Shown here: positions 61,268 to 64,000 of the stretch, one piece after another
How the letters are laid out: each line of letters starts with the position of its first letter
Numbering within the stretch: the stretch's first letter is position 1
Source of the DNA: Curtobacterium sp. MCBA15_009
GTDB lineage: Bacteria; Actinomycetota; Actinomycetes; Actinomycetales; Microbacteriaceae
Assembly (NCBI RefSeq): GCF_001864895.1
Contig: NZ_MJGO01000039.1
Location: 287,117-351,116, forward strand
DNA length: 64,000 nucleotides
Direction: 5' to 3'
Made by a program: the position numbers and the translations under genes
Notes under the pieces: generated by a model
What the model was told of the DNA's origin: nothing
The model's input: only the letters and a program-made list of their open reading frames with translations
Database searches by the model: none

Positions 61268-61747
61268 CTACGCCAGGACGCGCAGGGTCCGGAGGGTGAC
61301 GGCCGTGCTGATCGCGGCGTGCGCAGCCTCGGCCCCCTTGTCCTCCTTCGAGTCGGGCAGCCCGGCCCGGTCGAGGCCCTGCTGCTCGTCGTCCAGCGTC
61401 AGCACGCCGAAGCCGACCGGCTTGCCGGTGTCGATCGCGACCCGGGTGAGCCCGCTCGTCGCCGCGTCGGAGACGTACTCGAAGTGCGGGGTGCCGCCGC
61501 GGATGATCACCCCGAGGGCGACCGCGGCGTCGAACCCGGCCTCGAGCGCGGTCTTCGCGACCACGGGCAGTTCGAAGCTCCCCGGGACCGGGATGACGTC
61601 GGCCGTGGCACCGAGGCGCTCGACCTCGCGCTGGGCCCCGGCGAGGAGCCCCGCCGCGATCTGGTCGTGCCACTGCCCGGCGATGATCGCCACCCGGATT
61701 CCGCTGCCGTCGACCTGGTCGCGGTCTGCCGCGCCTGCTCCGCTCAT
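61268..61747 (-). CDS. ribH: 6,7-dimethyl-8-ribityllumazine synthase
   Basis: The 159-aa lumazine synthase condenses 5-amino-6-ribitylaminouracil with the butanone phosphate made by RibB. Typical blocks are [49 protein letters not shown] (with the catalytic His) and [17 protein letters not shown] 61747 has AAGGAA 7 nt upstream and overlaps ribB by 4 nt (ATGA). It is the last gene of the operon. Confidence 0.97.
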   Translation of the reverse strand: MSGAGAADRDQVDGSGIRVAIIAGQWHDQIAAGLLAGAQREVERLGATADVIPVPGSFELPVVAKTALEAGFDAAVALGVIIRGGTPHFEYVSDAATSGLTRVAIDTGKPVGFGVLTLDDEQQGLDRAGLPDSKEDKGAEAAHAAISTAVTLRTLRVLA

Positions 61748-62460
61748 CGTGTCGTTCCTTCCGTGGGCACGGCATCGGATGCCGCCGCCCGGTCTGCCGC
61801 GTCCAGCCACTCGGCGAGCGCGGCGATGGTGATGACGGGCACGCCCTCGCGTGCCCCGAGTGCGACGAGCGCCGGCAGCCGCATCATGCCGCCGGCCTCG
61901 TCGACGATCTCGCAGATCGCCGCGGCGGGCCGGAGCCCGGCCGCGGTGACGAGCTCGATCGCTGCTTCGGTGTGGCCCGCGCGTTCGCGGACCCCGCCCG
62001 GGCGTGCGCGCAGGGGCACCACGTGTCCGGGGCGGTGCAGGTCGTCACGCCCCGACGTCGGGTCGGCCAGGACGCGCAACGTGTGTGCTCGGTCGTGGGC
62101 GCTGATGCCGGTGGTGACACCGACGGCGGCGTCGACCGTCACCGTGTAGGCGGTGCCGCGGACGTCCTCGTTGTGCTGCACCATCGGCGGCAGGTCGAGG
62201 GCGTCGGCGATCTCGGTGCTCACCGGCGCGCAGATGAAGCCCGACGAGTGTGCGACGGTCCAGGCGATCCACTCGGGGGTCGCGAGCTCGGCGGACAGGA
62301 TGACGTCGCCCTCGTTCTCGCGGTCCTCGTCGTCGACGACGATCACCGGGCGCCCCGCCGCGACGGCGGCGATCGCCTCGGGGACGCTCGCCAGCCCTGC
62401 GGCGGCGACCGAGGTCGTGGTGTCGGGCGCCCCGGGGCGCTGGCCGGTCTCCGTGACCAT
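61744..62460 (-). CDS. ribB: 3,4-dihydroxy-2-butanone 4-phosphate synthase, single-domain
   Basis: The 238-aa enzyme has the acidic active-site loop [28 protein letters not shown] and [15 protein letters not shown], the full DHBP synthase set. In most actinobacteria a GTP cyclohydrolase II domain (RibA) is fused behind it; here the protein stops after about 40 residues with no such domain. ATG 62460 has AGGAGG 7 nt upstream and overlaps the ribE stop by 1 nt. Confidence 0.94.
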   Translation of the reverse strand: MVTETGQRPGAPDTTTSVAAAGLASVPEAIAAVAAGRPVIVVDDEDRENEGDVILSAELATPEWIAWTVAHSSGFICAPVSTEIADALDLPPMVQHNEDVRGTAYTVTVDAAVGVTTGISAHDRAHTLRVLADPTSGRDDLHRPGHVVPLRARPGGVRERAGHTEAAIELVTAAGLRPAAAICEIVDEAGGMMRLPALVALGAREGVPVITIAALAEWLDAADRAAASDAVPTEGTTR

Positions 62461-63101
62461 CACCGGGCCTCCTGTGCGGGCGCCGTCGCGGCGTCGAGCC
62501 GCAGCATCCGCCGGACGTGACGGGCCAGGACGTCCGTCTCCACGTTCACCCGGTCGCCGGGGACGCGGAGTCCGAGGGTCGTCGCCTCGAGCGTCTCGGG
62601 GATCAGGCTGACCTCGAACCAGGCGGCGTCGGGGGCGGTGTCCTCCGGCGAGACCGCGCTGACCGTGAGCGAGACGCCGTCGAGGGCGACCGACCCCTTG
62701 TCGACGATCAGCGGGCTGAGCGCCGGGCTGAGCGAGAAGCGCACACGGCGCCAGCCGTCGCCGTCGGCCGTCTCGAGCACGGTCGCCGTGCCGTCGATGT
62801 GGCCCTGCACGATGTGTCCGCCGAGCCGGTCCCCGACCGACGCGGCACGCTCGAGGTTCAGGCGGTCCCCCACGCGGAGCGCACCGTGGGCGCTCATGTC
62901 GAGGGTCTGCTTCATGACGAAGGCGGTGAAGGTCTCGGGGGTCTGCTCGACGACGGTCAGGCAGACGCCACTGGTCGCGATCGAGTCGCCGTGCCGGGCG
63001 TCCTGCACGACGACGGGGCCGTGCACGGTGAGCGCGACGGAGTCGCCCTGCTGCTCGACGGCGGTGACGGTGCCGAGTTCCTCGATGATGCCGGTGAACA
63101 C
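62460..63101 (-). CDS. ribE: Riboflavin synthase, alpha subunit
   Basis: The 213-aa enzyme converts two lumazines into riboflavin. Its two similar barrels are visible: [14 protein letters not shown] with [13 protein letters not shown], and [15 protein letters not shown] with [14 protein letters not shown]. The start is GTG 63101 with GAGAGGA 5 nt upstream. The FMN riboswitch lies 90 nt before it. ribD and ribA are not in the window. Confidence 0.96.
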   Translation of the reverse strand: MFTGIIEELGTVTAVEQQGDSVALTVHGPVVVQDARHGDSIATSGVCLTVVEQTPETFTAFVMKQTLDMSAHGALRVGDRLNLERAASVGDRLGGHIVQGHIDGTATVLETADGDGWRRVRFSLSPALSPLIVDKGSVALDGVSLTVSAVSPEDTAPDAAWFEVSLIPETLEATTLGLRVPGDRVNVETDVLARHVRRMLRLDAATAPAQEAR

Positions 63102-63191
63102 TGGTGTCCTCTCAACGGGACTCCGGGGGCGTTCGACGATCGTCGGCATCGACGGACGACACGCCACCACGGGTCGTGGGACGTCCTGTCC

Positions 63192-63325
63192 GTCAGCGCG
63201 CCTCCCATCCGGACTCTCACCGTCGGTCCCGGATTTCCACCGGGTCAACCTCAGTCGGGTTCGCACCCGTCATCAGTTCGTGGACTGTCACCACCGGTTC
63301 GGAATTACACCGACCCCGGAGCGCT
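63192..63325 (-). promoter_or_regulatory. FMN riboswitch (RFN element)
   Basis: Read leftwards, the conserved RFN segments appear in order: GGGGTCGGTGTAATTCCGA, ACCGGTGGTGACAGTCC, GATGACGGGTGCGAACCCG, TTGACCCGGTGGAAATCCGG and GACGGTGAGAGTCCGGATGG. Limits are approximate. The 90 nt to ribE contain a GACGGAC / GTCCGTC hairpin that may be the expression platform. A TATCGT box upstream (about 63339-63344) is a candidate promoter. It should lower ribEBH expression when FMN is high. Confidence 0.95.
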
Positions 63326-63466
63326 TGCGTAGTCCGAACGATACCCCACCCGGTCCTGGGTGCGTGCGGGTGTGACGGAGGGCGGCTGCGGGGCGGGGCG
63401 GAGCTGGCGGTCGGTCGGACGGTCGGGCCGTCGGGCGGTCGCCGCACTTTGCGACGGACCACGCGA

Positions 63467-63543
63467 CGATCGACACGTGTGCTGTCGGAAGGTGCACGTG
63501 CATCCGATGCGTCGACACCTTCCGACAGAGCACGCGTCGATCG
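63467..63543. repeat. Long imperfect inverted repeat
   Basis: Arms of 28 nt (starting CGATCGACACGTGTGCTGTC) match with about three mismatches around a 21-nt loop. It lies in the roughly 300-nt gene-free space between the riboflavin promoter and the surface-protein gene, 98 nt past that gene's stop, so it may be its terminator. Nothing else stands out in 63345-63640. Confidence 0.75.
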
Positions 63544-63640
63544 ACCGGTGCTTCGTCGGTGGATGCACACGCACACCCGCATCCCGGACACGCCGGCGAG
63601 GGGCGCCGCTGCTGCGCGACGCCCCTCGTCGACCCGACGG

Positions 63641-64000
63641 TCAGTGCCGACGACGGAGCACGAGCGTGCCCGCACCGGCGAGGAGCAGCAGGAGCGCGAA
63701 CCCGAGGGGCAGCACCGGCGAGGACGCTCCGGTGTAGGCGAGCTGCCGCTGGCCGGCACCCTCGGCTGCCGTCGTCGCGTCCCCCGCCGCCAGGGTGGTC
63801 GTCCCGCCGACGGTCGCTCCGGTGGTGCGGACCACCGAGGTGGTCACCACGGCCGGAGTGGAGGCCCGGGGCACGTCGGTCGTGCCCGTGGACGTCCCGG
63901 GGGTGGTCACGGTGCCGGGCGTGGTGCCGTCGCCAGGGGTCGTGCCGTCACCAGGAGTGGTGCCGTCACCAGGAGTGGTGCCGTCACCAGGAGTCGTACC
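63641..64000 (-). CDS. C-terminus of a sortase-anchored surface protein, 5' end outside the window
   Basis: The last 119 codons of a larger protein enter from the right edge. They show repeated TTPGDG units, a Thr/Ala-rich linker, then a cell-wall sorting signal: LAYTG, a hydrophobic span (PVLPLGFALLLLLAGAGTLV) and the basic tail LRRRH. LAxTG is the form used by class E sortases of high-GC actinobacteria. The function of the exposed part cannot be seen. Confidence 0.88.
   Translation of the reverse strand, partial: GTTPGDGTTPGDGTTPGDGTTPGDGTTPGTVTTPGTSTGTTDVPRASTPAVVTTSVVRTTGATVGGTTTLAAGDATTAAEGAGQRQLAYTGASSPVLPLGFALLLLLAGAGTLVLRRRH
63924..64000 (-). repeat. 18-bp coding repeats (GTTPGD)
   Basis: Units of 18 bp start at 63924, 63942, 63960 and 63978 (plus-strand GTGCCGTCACCAGGAGTG), coding for six residues each. 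The array runs off the window edge, so the total copy number is unknown. Confidence 0.9.

Noticed and set aside
63924..64000. Possible CRISPR array at the right edge
   Set aside because: The 18-bp units have no spacers and stay in frame with a coding repeat (GTTPGD) of the surface protein.

Overview
The window is a contiguous piece of a very GC-rich actinobacterial chromosome. Gene order and content point to the family Microbacteriaceae, with Curtobacterium or a close relative as the best guess. Supporting signs are the trpT-secE-nusG-rplK-rplA block next to hadA/hadB-like dehydratases and murB, the proC / BldC-like / bS22 neighbourhood, a complete menaquinone (not ubiquinone) pathway, a ResBC-type cytochrome c maturation operon, and many genes that start 6-8 nt after a TANNNT -10 box (leaderless mRNAs). 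The genus is inferred from overall impression; no database search was possible. I see no transposase, integrase, phage gene, rRNA or CRISPR array. Almost everything looks like core chromosome, with small accessory pieces such as a sugar operon, a LacI-linked oxidoreductase fusion and intergenic repeats.

Layout. 1-4.6 kb: a sugar utilisation operon (isomerase, dehydrogenase, ABC binding protein cut by the window edge) divergent from a ROK repressor, with an operator-like palindrome over the promoter. 4.7-6.0 kb: a YqaJ-like nuclease and a membrane protein. 6.1-13.2 kb: L1, L11, NusG, SecE, tRNA-Trp, an aminotransferase, MurB, two hot-dog-fold dehydratases, tRNA-Met and tRNA-Thr. 13.3-20.6 kb: an M23 endopeptidase, an inositol-phosphatase-like enzyme, tRNA-Tyr, YajQ, cardiolipin synthase, a duplicated intergenic repeat, a membrane acyltransferase and a ferredoxin-NADP reductase. 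20.7-31.6 kb: the menaquinone region (polyprenyl diphosphate synthase, menG, menF, menD, menA, menE, menB, menC) with small membrane proteins between. 32.1-36.8 kb: one operon for cytochrome c maturation (phosphatase, TlpA-like, CcdA, ResB, CcsB). It feeds the same menaquinone-based respiratory chain.

36.9-38.9 kb: a SulP transporter and a MerR regulator sharing a 28-bp perfect palindrome. 39-41.6 kb: a short AspRS, two small unknown genes, a Dabb protein and a glutaredoxin. 41.7-48 kb: bS22, a BldC-like regulator, an ArsR-like regulator, TrkH/TrkA potassium uptake, ProC, a cation diffusion facilitator, TadA and Upp. 48.1-49.3 kb: a strong promoter driving a 32-codon leaderless ORF ahead of a winged-helix regulator. 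49.7-53.8 kb: a MarR-photolyase-serine hydrolase operon and a TetR regulator. 53.9-57 kb: superoxide dismutase, a flavin reductase and a DHA2-type drug exporter. 57.1-60.9 kb: LacI plus a 685-aa Gfo/Idh/MocA-aldo/keto reductase fusion with two matching operators, then a TetR regulator. 61-63.3 kb: a compact riboflavin operon (ribE, ribB, ribH) under an FMN riboswitch. The right edge holds the C-terminus of a sortase-anchored surface protein.

The most interesting signals are regulatory and structural. They include the leaderless start grammar, the 22-bp tandem array between menG and menF, the SulP/MerR palindrome, the leaderless micro-ORF upstream of the winged-helix regulator, the oxidoreductase fusion with its paired operators, and several families of intergenic hairpins and repeats.
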